Part shown: in pieces, positions 15,726-24,710 of the stretch
How the letters are laid out: the number at the start of each line of letters is the position of its first letter
How positions within the stretch are numbered: the first letter of the stretch is position 1
Source of the DNA: Candidatus Parvarchaeota archaeon
GTDB taxonomy: Archaea > Nanobdellota > Nanobdellia > WJKC01
Direction: 5' to 3'
Length of the DNA: 33,117 nucleotides
Assembly (NCBI GenBank): GCA_017608505.1
Contig: JAFCFT010000012.1
Coordinates: 1 to 33,117, forward strand
Program-made: the position numbers and the translations under genes
Notes under the pieces: generated by a model
Database searches by the model: none
Told to the model about the DNA's origin: nothing
What the model saw: the letters and a program-made list of their open reading frames with translations, nothing else

Positions 15726-17741
15726 TCATGATTTAATAAAGGTTTTGAACAGCGAAAGCATGGAATTTAAAAGGTTGCCAAGCCATTCAATTAGCAAATC
15801 AAATAATCCGCATTGCTTGCATATGTTTTGAGTCAATGTTTCTGTAAATTTAGTGCCGTATTTATCGTAGTACTCCATAATAAATTCAATAGTGTTGTTT
15901 CCGCATTTTGCAACATCGCTTAAAAGGTCAAAATTAATGACGCTGTATGTCTTGTTTAAAATTGTGCTGTTGCTCCAAATGTCAGTTTTGATTGTTAAAT
16001 TGTATTTTTTTATTGGTTCGTTGTCTGTCTTGTTAATGTGAAGTTTAAAAACAATTTTTTCGTTTCCTGCAAATGTTGTATGGCCTTCATAAGACATTAC
16101 TAATCCTGGTTTTTTTGCAAATATGATGTTTGTAGAATTTTTGGCAGTGGTGTTGTTGCTTGTGGCATACACCCTTATTATATCTTCTCCAATACCTGTA
16201 GCATTAATAGGCTTAGAAATGTTTGCAATTTCATTAATTCTTAGTTGTGGTATTGTAAAGTTTAAAGGAAATGTTATGTCTGAAAAAATATAAACGCTTA
16301 TGTTGCTAAGCACTTTAGATCCAGTGTTTCTTATAATAAAGTTTAAAGCGGCTGTGCTATTGTAAGATATGTTTGGATATACATTTACATTACTTACTTT
16401 TAAGTTTCCAACGCCTTCGCTTTTTTTGCTTGCTATTTGCAAAAGCACGTCTTGAAGGCTTGTTTTCTGCGTTATTTTTGGGTCAACTTCAAGTTCTGCA
16501 CTTAATTCTTTCATTCCAGGAAGTTTTACGCTTAAAGGGTGTGTTACATGTTCCCCCAATGAAGGGGTTTTTAAAACAACATAGTCAACAGTATAATTTT
16601 TAGGCTTTAGAATGACAGGGTTTACTCTGCCTCCTTTTTCAATTACCATTTCAGGCGTTGTTATCAGATTATAAGACAAAGGCACATAATACTCTGTAGG
16701 GTTGTAAATTTTTATAGTAAGCAAAACATAATCGTTTTCACCGGTTTTATTTTTGCTTAAATTTATCTCCCCATTGAAAATGACGGACTCGGGATTTTCT
16801 TCTACAACTTTAATAAATCCAGGCGCGCCGGTGCTTAATGAAGAATTTAAGTAACTTGGAAGGTTGTTTTTTATGTCTAAATTATTTATGTCGTATCCTG
16901 CCACAGCAGTTGATATAAAGTTTTGCGTGACATTTGCGCCTCCATACATCTTTATGTGCGAAGGGTCCAACCAGCCAAACTCATCGTAAGTGACATCAAC
17001 AGGCATCCATTTTCCGTTTGGAAGCCAAACTTCTGCCCATGCATGCGGACCAAAATCTTCAATGTCGTTGCTGTATGCATATCCATATACATATTTTACA
17101 GGAATGCCAATGCTTCTTGCCAAGCTCATAAACAATACTGTAAACTCGTCGCACACCCCTTTCCTTGTTTCATAAACAAAGCTTGCTTTTTGAACAGAAC
17201 GCAGATAAAGAGGAATTTTCTCGTATTGGATATTGTTGATTACCCATTCCCATATCCGCATAACAGCGTCTAAATAGTTTGTTGCGCCGCTTACTAGCTC
17301 GTTGGCTTTGTCAATTATTTCCTCATTTTTGTCAATATAATCACCAAATTTTAAATAGTCTTTTACGTCTTCTGGAATGCTGTCTGCGTCTAAAGGAAAA
17401 CTTGTGATATTTTCCAATTTAATAATAGTTCTGTTTTTTAAGATTCTTGCATTAAAATTCCAAGATAAAGCATCTGCGTCTCCTTTATGAGAGTGCTCAA
17501 GATAAGAACCTTCTTTTGTGTTAACTACTTTAAAGTCGCTAAAATTTTTCAGAATATAATCGGCATCTTGCGCATATAAATACACTTTTTGCGTCAAATT
17601 AACAAGTCTCGCATGGTTGGACAAATGCAAGATAGAAATGTTGTTGCTTGCGCCGTAATCCATTACAAGAGAGCCTGCCTCATTCGGCAAGGCAAATGCG
17701 TAAGAGAATACAAATAAAGAAAGCATAAATATTCTTTTCAT
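15726..17741 (-). CDS. Secreted transglutaminase-like protein with Ig-like domains
   Basis: 671 residues. A signal peptide, MKRIFMLSLFVFSYAFA, is followed by an N-terminal beta region and a transglutaminase-like core: RKGVCDEFTVLFMSLARSIG (Cys197), GPHAWAEVW (His233) and WMPVDVTYDEFG (Asp249), a complete catalytic triad. After about residue 300 come two or three beta-sandwich repeats with many N-x-S/T sequons, for example VNVYPNISYNSTAALNF and KPGLVMSYEGHTTFAG. A C-terminal amphipathic or hydrophobic stretch (FDLLIEWLGNLLNSML) may associate with the membrane. Such enzymes act as proteases or cross-linkers outside the cell. It overlaps the upstream TatD gene by four bases. Confidence 0.85.
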   Translation of the reverse strand: MKRIFMLSLFVFSYAFALPNEAGSLVMDYGASNNISILHLSNHARLVNLTQKVYLYAQDADYILKNFSDFKVVNTKEGSYLEHSHKGDADALSWNFNARILKNRTIIKLENITSFPLDADSIPEDVKDYLKFGDYIDKNEEIIDKANELVSGATNYLDAVMRIWEWVINNIQYEKIPLYLRSVQKASFVYETRKGVCDEFTVLFMSLARSIGIPVKYVYGYAYSNDIEDFGPHAWAEVWLPNGKWMPVDVTYDEFGWLDPSHIKMYGGANVTQNFISTAVAGYDINNLDIKNNLPSYLNSSLSTGAPGFIKVVEENPESVIFNGEINLSKNKTGENDYVLLTIKIYNPTEYYVPLSYNLITTPEMVIEKGGRVNPVILKPKNYTVDYVVLKTPSLGEHVTHPLSVKLPGMKELSAELEVDPKITQKTSLQDVLLQIASKKSEGVGNLKVSNVNVYPNISYNSTAALNFIIRNTGSKVLSNISVYIFSDITFPLNFTIPQLRINEIANISKPINATGIGEDIIRVYATSNNTTAKNSTNIIFAKKPGLVMSYEGHTTFAGNEKIVFKLHINKTDNEPIKKYNLTIKTDIWSNSTILNKTYSVINFDLLSDVAKCGNNTIEFIMEYYDKYGTKFTETLTQNICKQCGLFDLLIEWLGNLLNSMLSLFKTFIKS

Positions 17742-18499
17742 TTAAGATTCACTTTAAACATTCTTTTAAAATTGCCAAATATAATATCTCTTGTTTTTTC
17801 GTATGACATGTTTTTTATTTTTGCAATCTCTTTGACGCCTTCTATAACGTCTACAGGTTCTGCGCGCCTTTCCCTAGTTAAGCCCATAAAAGGAGAATCT
17901 GTTTCTGTTAAAAGCTGGTTTACAGGGACTTTTCTCACTAGTTTTTTAAATGACTTGCTTCTAACAATTATTGCGGGAATGCTGAAATAACAACCCATAT
18001 CTACAAATTCTTGCGCAAGGCTTTGAGGGCCTGTGTAACAATGTATAATAGTTTTGCCTTCAAATGTTCTTAAGACTTCTAAAACGTCTTGTTCTGCCTT
18101 CCTGCAGTGTATAAGCACAGGCTTGTTTATCTCAATTGAAAGGTCCAGCAGTTTATTGAAAACCCATTCTTGCTTTGCCAAATCCTCTTTGCCCTTGCCC
18201 CAATGGTGATCAAGACCTATTTCGCCTATGCACACTATATTTTCGGCATTTTTTCTAATGTTGTCTATGCAAAAGTCTATTTCGCCTTCGCTTAGAGAAA
18301 CAGCATCCCAAGGATACAAGCCCAAAGACGCATATACATTGCCATATTTTCTTGAAATTCTTAATACTGACTGATTATCCACAATTCCAGAACCTGCGCA
18401 CACTATTAATACGTTGTTTTCTTTTGCTTTTTTTATTACATCTGGCAAATCTTGACTAAAAGCCTCGTGCGTTAAGTGCGCATGCACATCAACAAACAT
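17738..18499 (-). CDS. tatD: TatD-family metal-dependent DNase
   Basis: 253 residues. Metal ligands follow the family: FVDVHAHLTHE (H6, H8), CIGEIGLDHHW (glutamate), VLIHCRKAE (histidine), TIIHCYTGP (histidine) and LTETDSPFMG (aspartate). TatD enzymes are 3'-5' exonucleases used in DNA repair and apoptosis-like breakdown, and in archaea some act as general nucleases. It is coupled to the downstream transglutaminase by an ATGA overlap and follows Hsp20 by 33 bases, so the four minus-strand genes form one operon. Confidence 0.92.
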   Translation of the reverse strand: MFVDVHAHLTHEAFSQDLPDVIKKAKENNVLIVCAGSGIVDNQSVLRISRKYGNVYASLGLYPWDAVSLSEGEIDFCIDNIRKNAENIVCIGEIGLDHHWGKGKEDLAKQEWVFNKLLDLSIEINKPVLIHCRKAEQDVLEVLRTFEGKTIIHCYTGPQSLAQEFVDMGCYFSIPAIIVRSKSFKKLVRKVPVNQLLTETDSPFMGLTRERRAEPVDVIEGVKEIAKIKNMSYEKTRDIIFGNFKRMFKVNLK

Positions 18500-18532
18500 A
18501 AAAAAAAGAAAACAATTTGATTTTAAAAAACT

Positions 18533-18967
18533 TCACTTAATTTCTACTTTAACTTTTTTCTTTTTCTCTTCTTTTGCTGCAACTTTTGGTATTTTTATAG
18601 TCAATATTCCGTCTTTAAATTCAGCTTTTGCTTTATTAGGTATCACTTTTGCAGGCAAAGAAAATCTCTTGTAAAAGCCCTGATACGCTCTCTCCCTTTT
18701 ATAAAACCCTTCCTTTTTCACTTCTTTTGAAATTTTTGCCTCTGACTTTACTTCTATCTCGTCTTCCATAATGTTTATTTCGATATCCTTTTTCTTGACG
18801 CCAGGAAGCTCCATGTCAATTATTATAGATTTTTCAGTTTCTCGTACATCAGTAAGCGGCTCTCTAATGCCTTCTATCATTAAAGGCCTGACTTGCCACT
18901 CTTTAAACAATTTTTCATAGCGCCGCCTCATTCGCTCCATTTCCTCAAATATGTCCCACAAAGGCAT
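18533..18967 (-). CDS. Small heat shock protein Hsp20
   Basis: About 144 residues from ATG 18967. An N-terminal helical arm (MPLWDIFEEMERMRRRYEKL) precedes the alpha-crystallin domain: EPLTDVRETEKSIIIDMELPGVKKKDIEI, then RAYQGFYKRFSLPAKV and KAEFKDGILTIKIPK. A lysine-rich tail follows. It holds unfolding proteins as an ATP-independent chaperone. Upstream GTG (18976) and ATG (18973) codons are in frame, but GAGGGTGAT lies at the right distance for the ATG at 18967, which also matches the family start. First gene of the Hsp20-TatD-transglutaminase-RNase Z operon. Confidence 0.92.
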   Translation of the reverse strand: MPLWDIFEEMERMRRRYEKLFKEWQVRPLMIEGIREPLTDVRETEKSIIIDMELPGVKKKDIEINIMEDEIEVKSEAKISKEVKKEGFYKRERAYQGFYKRFSLPAKVIPNKAKAEFKDGILTIKIPKVAAKEEKKKKVKVEIK

Positions 18968-19035
18968 AATCATCACCCTCTTTATTACTTAAAGCAACAG
19001 TAAGAAATAAATCTTTCTCTGTCCTCTGCAAATAT

Positions 19036-19539
19036 GTGGGTTTTATAAAATATATAGAAAATCTTGGAATTAATAAATCAGTGGATTTTGAAAATGCAAA
19101 TTGCGAATACAACCCGAATCTCTCCATAGTCTTGCCGCTTGCAAAAGAATTTTTTGGCAGGCATATTGACGCTTTATATCTATGTCTTGGAAGCGACCTT
19201 TCAGGCGCTGGAAAATTCATAAGGCAGTTTGTAAAAAGATTCGACTCTGCTGACGAAATAGGCGACATATACTCGAAATCATTTTTAAAACAAGCAAAGA
19301 GAAAATATGACATAATAATTGCAACAGATGCTTACGAGCCAATTAGAAAGCTCCCTTGCGCAAGAAGACGCTTAAAAGAAAAAGCTTTAGTTGCTAATAT
19401 TAAAAAACTGCTTTTTCATAAAGGCATTGCTTTGTTCGAGGACGACATAAGCAAAGAGTTGCAAAAAGACCTTGCCAAAAATTTTAATGTTGCAGCAATT
19501 GGAGACAAGTTTAAAATAATAATTGCAGAAAAAGAATAA
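19036..19539 (+). CDS. Hypothetical protein, possible degenerate Rossmann/methyltransferase fold
   Basis: 167 residues from a GTG at 19036; no in-frame ATG is available near the start, so the start is uncertain. The middle reads IDALYLCLGSDLSGAGKFIR, DEIGDIYSKSF, then YDIIIATDAYEPIRKLP, and ends KNFNVAAIGDKFKIIIAEKE. The alternation resembles a class I methyltransferase in which the glycine loop is degraded, with the last strand near IIIAEKE. The call is weak. It is divergent from Hsp20 and convergent with Alba, ending 21 bases from it. Confidence 0.55.
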   Translation: MGFIKYIENLGINKSVDFENANCEYNPNLSIVLPLAKEFFGRHIDALYLCLGSDLSGAGKFIRQFVKRFDSADEIGDIYSKSFLKQAKRKYDIIIATDAYEPIRKLPCARRRLKEKALVANIKKLLFHKGIALFEDDISKELQKDLAKNFNVAAIGDKFKIIIAEKE

Positions 19540-19560
19540 AAAAAGTTTTTTCTTAAAGAA

Positions 19561-19851
19561 TTATTTTGCCAATACAATTTCTATTGTTGACACCATTACT
19601 TGCTTCCCATTGCTTTCAAATTGCTCTGAACCTATATTTACTGCTTTAATCTTTGCCTCTTTGATGAATCTGTTTCTTACAACTTCTGCCACATCAACAG
19701 CCCTGCTTATGTATTTGCCTCTTGCTTTTATTGAAACCTCTTTTGCTCCGCTGTTGAATTGCATCACAACACCTGTGACATAGTTCATGAATGCTTTTTT
19801 GCCAATGAATACTTCAGAGCTTTCCTTTTTTTCAGCTTTTTTCTCTGCCAT
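19561..19851 (-). CDS. albA: Alba, archaeal DNA/RNA-binding chromatin protein
   Basis: 96 residues from ATG 19851 ([20 protein letters not shown]). The acetylatable lysine pair is in [46 protein letters not shown] and STIEIVLAK complete the fold. Alba dimers coat DNA and also bind RNA. A strong Shine-Dalgarno (GAGGAGGTG, 19858-19866) sits at the right distance for this ATG and decides against the in-frame start at 19860. It has a leader, unlike many neighbours, which fits a highly expressed protein. Confidence 0.95.
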   Translation of the reverse strand: MAEKKAEKKESSEVFIGKKAFMNYVTGVVMQFNSGAKEVSIKARGKYISRAVDVAEVVRNRFIKEAKIKAVNIGSEQFESNGKQVMVSTIEIVLAK

Positions 19852-20068
19852 TAATAACACCTCCTCATTTTATTGTAAACACTAGTTTGTTAAGCTTGAA
19901 GTTAAGGATTTTTAATTTAAAAAGTTTTAGGTCTTAAACTTCGCACAATAAAAGATAGCATATTATAACAGTTGGTGGTATTTCTTAAAACTACAGAACC
20001 ACACCATTTTATTTAAAACGCATAAGCCAATATCTAAATATTAACACAAGTTTCGACATCCCCATGCA

Positions 20069-20330
20069 TTACTTGGCAAATTTTATTCCATAAGATAATT
20101 GGTATGCAAGCTCTTTCTTCATCAGATGATGAAGCCCTCAATTAGTTTGTTGTATTATGCCCCGTTTCATTGCCCTTAAGTAATTTAATTGCATTTTGAT
20201 TACTAATTCTCCGATTTTATCTCCTTTCTTTACATGTTCTATTAAATCATCCTTACTAAATTTCCTTTTTCAGTCTTATTTTGTATTTCGTTGTATGCAA
20301 CATTCCAGGTTATAGATTCTTATTAGAATA
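20069..20330 (-). pseudogene. Decayed reading frame upstream of Alba
   Basis: The 588-base stretch 19861-20448 has no intact gene. On the minus strand protein-like pieces appear in order: ITWNVAYNEIQNKTEKG (about 20270-20330), then a 43-codon frame 20138-20269 with KDDLIEHVKKGDKIGELVIK and LNYLRAMKRGIIQQTN, then LMKKELAYQLSYGIKFAK ending at 20069. Two frameshifts separate them. I do not recognise the ancestor. The rest of the gap is AT-rich and should hold the Alba and stomatin promoters. Confidence 0.35.
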
Positions 20331-20412
20331 CACTTTTAAGAAATGAATTATTATAATATATAAGTTACTCTCTATTTATACGAAATGTTTTTTAAATTTG
20401 TTTTTTGGAAAA

Positions 20413-20420
20413 AGATATAA
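20413..20420 (+). promoter_or_regulatory. Probable TATA box for the stomatin operon
   Basis: GATATAAG about 29-36 bases upstream of the ATG at 20449. The position fits a start of transcription close to the start codon. Confidence 0.35.
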
Positions 20421-20448
20421 GAATATTTTACTTAATTAATTCACAGAA

Positions 20449-21342
20449 ATGCTGATAGAATTGCTGGCGGTTGCAGGAATCATTGGCTTAGTGTTGCTTT
20501 GGATGTTTAATTTTGCATTTAGAATAACAACATTCGTATTGCTGGGTGTTTTTTTGGCTTCGCTGTTTTTCAAATTTTTTGTCAGGAAATATGATGAAAT
20601 GGAGCGCGCAATCATATTCAGACTTGGAAAATTCAATAGGATTGCTGGACCTGGCTGGTCAATAGTTGTCCCGTTCTTTGAAAAAGAATACGCAAAAATT
20701 GATGTTAGAACGCACATGATGAATATTGTTGTGCCAGTAGCATTCACAAGCGATGACTTAAGATTAAAATTAAGCGGAGTTTATTATTATAGAATTGTTG
20801 ACCCAGAAAAAGCAATTTTAAGGGTTGAAAACTATCAACGCGGCATCAATAATCTTGTGCTAAGTGAAATGAGAAACACAATTGCCTCAATGACTATGAG
20901 AGAGGTTTTTGCAAATATGGGCAAATTAAATGATTTGTTAAAAGATGCTATAAGACATAAAACAATGAAATGGGGGATTGACATTGACATGGTGCAAATT
21001 AATGGAATAGCGCCTCCTGTTGAAATTGTTGAAGCAATGCAGGCTAAAGAAATCGAAGCCCAGCAACTGCAAGCGCAGCGCTTCAGGGCAGAAGCTAGAA
21101 AAGTTGCAATTGAAGCCATTGGAGAAGCAGCTGAAAAGCTTGATGACTTCAGCATCATGTATTTGTATTTAGAAGCCTTAAAAGAGTTAAGCAAGGGCCA
21201 AGCAACAAAATTAATCTTTCCAATGCAATTTTTTAATGTGCTTGAAGGAATGAAAAAAGATGTTGGAAAAGCCCTGGCAGGCTTAAACGTTGCAAGCATG
21301 GTAAATGCATTTAAAGATAAAATATTAGAATCGCAAAAGTGA
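20449..21342 (+). CDS. Stomatin/prohibitin-like SPFH-domain membrane protein
   Basis: 297 residues. Two N-terminal membrane helices (about residues 4-20 and 24-43) precede the SPFH domain, which starts VRKYDEMERAIIFRLGKFNR and continues GPGWSIVVPFFEKEYAKIDVRTH, VPVAFTSDDLRLKLSGVYYYRI and MTMREVFANMGKLNDLLKDA. A glutamine- and alanine-rich helix (EAMQAKEIEAQQLQAQRFRA) forms the coiled coil. The tail has KLIFPMQFFNVLEG. These proteins form ring or cage assemblies that organise membrane domains and often pair with an NfeD-type partner. Here the coupled neighbour is a different membrane protein. Confidence 0.9.
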   Translation: MLIELLAVAGIIGLVLLWMFNFAFRITTFVLLGVFLASLFFKFFVRKYDEMERAIIFRLGKFNRIAGPGWSIVVPFFEKEYAKIDVRTHMMNIVVPVAFTSDDLRLKLSGVYYYRIVDPEKAILRVENYQRGINNLVLSEMRNTIASMTMREVFANMGKLNDLLKDAIRHKTMKWGIDIDMVQINGIAPPVEIVEAMQAKEIEAQQLQAQRFRAEARKVAIEAIGEAAEKLDDFSIMYLYLEALKELSKGQATKLIFPMQFFNVLEGMKKDVGKALAGLNVASMVNAFKDKILESQK

Positions 21343-21791
21343 TTCTATTGCTAGAATTGATAAGATTTTCTATTGGTATGATATTTTTTGCAATAGCAGT
21401 GATACTCTCATTTATCCCGCTTCCAGAACCTAGTCAGACAAGCGTAATAGTAACATTATTCTTATTATTAAGCGCAACAATAGGTGTGATTCCAATTAGA
21501 AAAATAGGCGGGTTTGTCTATGATGTTTTGCTGTATTTTTTAATCTGGGTTTTGCCAATTATTGCAAGCAACCCAGTGCTTGCATTAATACAAGACAAGT
21601 TTATGGCAGCAATAGCAAATACGATGCCTATAATAGTAGCATTCTTAATAATAGACCTCGCACTTGACAGCCTGAGGGGCTTCACGTCTGAAGAATCTAT
21701 ATTTAATAATCTTACATTTGATGTGATTACCGTCTTTGTTAAGATTGGACTGCTTTACATAGCAGGAAAGCCATTATTTTCAGGAGTCTAA
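21339..21791 (+). CDS. Polytopic membrane protein coupled to stomatin
   Basis: 150 residues from a GTG that overlaps the stomatin stop (GTGA, 21339-21342). Four or five helices are visible: LIRFSIGMIFFAIAVILSFI, SVIVTLFLLLSATIGVI, DVLLYFLIWVLPIIAS, IANTMPIIVAFLIIDLAL and FVKIGLLYIAG. A loop LDSLRGFTSEESIFNNLTFD lies before the last. It lacks the C-terminal OB domain and serine protease domain of NfeD, so it is not the standard stomatin partner, but the overlap argues that it works with the SPFH protein. Confidence 0.7.
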   Translation: MILLLELIRFSIGMIFFAIAVILSFIPLPEPSQTSVIVTLFLLLSATIGVIPIRKIGGFVYDVLLYFLIWVLPIIASNPVLALIQDKFMAAIANTMPIIVAFLIIDLALDSLRGFTSEESIFNNLTFDVITVFVKIGLLYIAGKPLFSGV

Positions 21792-21828
21792 TTAAATATA
21801 TAAATGAGTAGCAATATAAAAATTGCTA

Positions 21829-22626
21829 ATGGGTTCGGGTGTTCTTGACATAGGAACAATAGACAAAAGTGGCAAAGGAGACTTAATATTATACTTGATG
21901 AATTCTATGGGCCAATGTTATTATGTATACAATTTTAAAGATAAAGAGCCGCCAAAATACGAACCTCAAATGATCAGCGGGTTTGCTTCAGCAATATACA
22001 CATTTCTTACAAGCAACATATATGAAATGTTTAGCATAAGTCCTGAAGAAAATAATCCTTATGAAAATGAAATATTAAGCGTAAGCAATAAAAGAGAATT
22101 AAAGTTTGAATTAGTGGCTGGAAAAAAAATACTAGGACTTTTGCTTTATTACAACTTGAAAATAGAAAATAGCGCAGTATATGATGCTCTTGCAGCAGTG
22201 GCAAAATACACTATTGCGTCTATAGAAAAAGAATACAAGGAGCAATTAAATGAAGGGAATAGTAAATGGACAAAGAATCTTGAAGCTGTGATAGAAAATG
22301 AAATTGAAAAATTAAAAGTGGAATATAATGCATCATATTTAAAAAGCATAATAAGCGAACTTGAAACGAGAAAAATAAGAAAAAATGAAGTGCAAAAGCT
22401 TAAAAAAATATATGAAGCAGAACAAAAATCTCGCGAAGTATTGGAAAAAACATATTATTCTTATTTATTTGAAATAAATAAAGAAGTTAGGGAAAAAATT
22501 ATTGAGATTTCTTATTTAATTACTGTGCAAAATGTAATTAATAAAATAAATAAGAAACAGAAAGATATGTGGAGATTGTTTAAAATCCCCATAATTACAG
22601 AAAAAGAGTTTATAAAAAAGCGTTGA
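21829..22626 (+). CDS. Longin-like domain plus coiled-coil protein
   Basis: 265 residues from ATG 21829. The first 130 or so residues repeat the pattern of the 873 gene: a starting strand region, YYVYNFKDKEPPKYEPQMIS, a helix SGFASAIYTFLTSNIYEMFS, strands LKFELVAGKKILGLLLYYNL, and a closing helix AVYDALAAVAKYTIASIEKE. The remainder is a long charged helical region (LETRKIRKNEVQKLKKIYEA, then a helix rich in E and K) likely to form a coiled coil. It follows the stomatin pair by 37 bases, so a role at the membrane with the SPFH protein is possible. Its end overlaps the convergent DUF4130 gene by 17 bases. Confidence 0.55.
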   Translation: MGSGVLDIGTIDKSGKGDLILYLMNSMGQCYYVYNFKDKEPPKYEPQMISGFASAIYTFLTSNIYEMFSISPEENNPYENEILSVSNKRELKFELVAGKKILGLLLYYNLKIENSAVYDALAAVAKYTIASIEKEYKEQLNEGNSKWTKNLEAVIENEIEKLKVEYNASYLKSIISELETRKIRKNEVQKLKKIYEAEQKSREVLEKTYYSYLFEINKEVREKIIEISYLITVQNVINKINKKQKDMWRLFKIPIITEKEFIKKR

Positions 22627-23152
22627 GACAAAGTTCTTGTGAAGGTTGTTTAAAATAGTTATTTACAATGACTTCTTTGTCTGGAAATCTTTTGCTCAAA
22701 TAGTTGGCAAGCAAAGGCTGGATTTTGTGATTAAAATAATAATTGCAAAATAATTTGTTATTGACTTGCTTGAAAGTGCTAAAGATGCGGGCTCTGTGGT
22801 ATTCTGAGCGGACTGAGCGGACCATGTTGCAGAATTTTGAGGCTTCAGGACTTTTGCGCATAAGAATGTATTCTGGGCCGTGAAGCAGGGCTTGTTGCAA
22901 GACTTTAAAAAGCAGATTATAATCTTTGTATTTGTGAAGAAGGAATAAAGAAACAGCATTTTTAAGTTTGGAAATGTCTTTTGCAGGTTCGTGGACCCAC
23001 TCCCATTCAAGAAGGCATCTTTTTAAAGAGTAAGTGTTTACGCTTGGGCAGTTTTTTGAAAGAGATTCGTGTATTAGTTCTGCGTTCCAGACGTCAGAAA
23101 GGATTGCTGCTTTTAAAAGACTTATAAATGAGTCGTCATAAGTTAATCTCAT
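22610..23152 (-). CDS. DUF4130-domain protein (radical-SAM-associated nucleic-acid protein)
   Basis: About 180 residues from ATG 23152. It opens MRLTYDDSFISLLKAAILSD, where the family has a Y/F-D-G/D-S-F-xGLL pattern. It then has KNAVSLFLLHKYKDYNLLFK, ALLHGPEYILMRKSPEA, and the diagnostic EYHRARIFSTFKQ (HR-x-x-F/I-x-R/T-F) followed by IQPLLANYLSKRFPDKEVIV. DUF4130 proteins are normally encoded beside a radical SAM protein predicted to act in DNA modification or repair; that partner is absent here. An extended frame to 23290 adds a cysteine-rich hydrophobic tail that does not fit the family, so the shorter start is chosen. Overlaps the longin-like gene tail to tail. Confidence 0.72.
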   Translation of the reverse strand: MRLTYDDSFISLLKAAILSDVWNAELIHESLSKNCPSVNTYSLKRCLLEWEWVHEPAKDISKLKNAVSLFLLHKYKDYNLLFKVLQQALLHGPEYILMRKSPEASKFCNMVRSVRSEYHRARIFSTFKQVNNKLFCNYYFNHKIQPLLANYLSKRFPDKEVIVNNYFKQPSQELCLNAFL

Positions 23153-23401
23153 GCGTATGAATAAACCCCAAAGCATTTTAAAGACAAAGAGAGCATATGG
23201 CCGTGTCCGGTAAACTCCATTAGGTAATGTGAAAAATAAAGGACAAAAAATACATATTGTGCACTTCAAAATAAGAACATGAAAAAACATTAAAACACAT
23301 CATAGAACCTGGCAAAAAAGGAATGGCGTTGACAAGAAAATAAATGACTTTTACTTTAAGCTGGATAATATTAATAAGTTAGAATTGAATAAGATTAAAT
23401 A

Positions 23402-24457
23402 ATGAAAAAGGGTCTGCTTTGCTTTGTATGCTTGCTTGCGATTAATTCTGCTTTTGGATTGACAGTCAAAATATCGCCACAACAAACAAGGGTTGGCTTA
23501 AATGACAATTTAACGATTAATTACGAAATAAATCTTGATATTGAAGAATTAGTGAACTATACAATCATTATTTCAAACAAAGACCATCAATATACGATAC
23601 TTAATGAAACCAATATTGCAACCCCAATAACAAATTCAATAAAATATAATGTATCAACAATAACAGCAGGAGAATATCAGCTTATTTTGACAATTAACTC
23701 AAAAACATTTCCAAATCTTGTTGTTAGAAGCCAAGACAATGTAACAATAGCAAAACTAACTTCATTTGAAATCGAAGACTTAAATAGAATATATGCAACA
23801 AATTTGGAAACACAAAAAAAATTGCTCATTGAAAATAATGGAAACACAGAAATTAATTTTGCAGTATATTTTACAAATGCAGAATCTGAAATAACAGTAA
23901 GCCCCCAAACATTTTCCATAAGAGCTGGAAAAAATAAGACAATAATCATATCTGTGAAAAGGCCTAAAAAGAGCTACGATGCCACATTGCACGTAATAGG
24001 CACTTATGAAGATGTTTCCACAAGTGTTGAAAGAAATATCAGCATAATAACTCCTTATGTAATATTAAATGTTTCAGATGTAAATATCACAAACATAGAA
24101 AACAGCACAAAAGTAACATTTTTAATGGAGAATTATGGCAACATGGATGTAAATTACACAATAAAGATAAGGTCTTTTGATTTTTCAAGCGGATTTAAAA
24201 CAATTAGCAGAAAAGGGATTGCTTTAATGAACACAACAAATGAAGTGACATACTTTTTAAACAAAACAAAAGTGACAGGAATGACAATATATTACAATAA
24301 CGGCACAGCAGATGTTGAATTAAAATTGAAACTTAGCATTTTTGATATGCCATTTGATGTAAAATTGTCACCGGACAAGGCGCTTTTAGCCATAATAGTT
24401 ATATTAATAATAGGATTCGTAGTGTGGAATAAATTGTTTAGAAAAAAGCGACCTTAA
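23402..24457 (+). CDS. Membrane-anchored surface protein with Ig-like beta domains
   Basis: 351 residues. It has a signal peptide (MKKGLLCFVCLLAINSAFG), three beta-sandwich-like modules rich in N-x-S/T sequons, and a C-terminal membrane helix (ALLAIIVILIIGFVVWNKLF) with a basic stop-transfer tail RKKRP. The first module reads LTVKISPQQTRVGLNDNLTI. Later ones have KKLLIENNGNTEINFAVYFT and VTFLMENYGNMDVNYTIKIR, the NGN pattern seen in CARDB/NEW3-type domains. It is probably an S-layer-associated or cell-surface protein. The same kind of repeat occurs in the transglutaminase at 15726. Confidence 0.7.
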   Translation: MKKGLLCFVCLLAINSAFGLTVKISPQQTRVGLNDNLTINYEINLDIEELVNYTIIISNKDHQYTILNETNIATPITNSIKYNVSTITAGEYQLILTINSKTFPNLVVRSQDNVTIAKLTSFEIEDLNRIYATNLETQKKLLIENNGNTEINFAVYFTNAESEITVSPQTFSIRAGKNKTIIISVKRPKKSYDATLHVIGTYEDVSTSVERNISIITPYVILNVSDVNITNIENSTKVTFLMENYGNMDVNYTIKIRSFDFSSGFKTISRKGIALMNTTNEVTYFLNKTKVTGMTIYYNNGTADVELKLKLSIFDMPFDVKLSPDKALLAIIVILIIGFVVWNKLFRKKRP

Positions 24458-24488
24458 AAATATTTAAATAAAAGAATATATTTTACAA

Positions 24489-24710
24489 AGGAACATGCCC
24501 CGCAATAGGAGGGGCCTGTACAACAACAGAAGAATACTGCGACGTTATGGGTGGCTGCGCACGCAATGTTATGTTAATGGTTCTTCTGGAGAATGTTCAA
24601 ATGGAGAATGCATTATTTCAGAAAAATATTGTGGAGATAACATTTGCGAATCTTACGAATCAGATCCGTATGACAACAGATTAAGCTTTCAGAAATTGAA
24701 ACTTCCATAA
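24489..24710 (+). pseudogene. Cysteine-rich fragment with one frameshift
   Basis: Downstream of the surface protein one frame reads GTCPAIGGACTTTEEYCDVM then GGCARN. A shifted frame continues CYVNGSSGECSNGECIISEK then YCGDNICESYESDPYDN. The CGDxICESxE motif occurs in cysteine-rich repeats of archaeal surface proteins. There is no start, signal or long open frame, and the tail runs into the convergent glycosidase. It is probably a remnant of a larger secreted gene, similar in style to the pseudogene at 11936. Confidence 0.5.

Noticed and set aside
23153..23290. N-terminal extension of the DUF4130 gene (MFFHVLILKCTICIF...)
   Set aside because: The extension is hydrophobic and cysteine-rich and does not match the family, which begins at the Y-D-x-S-F strand.
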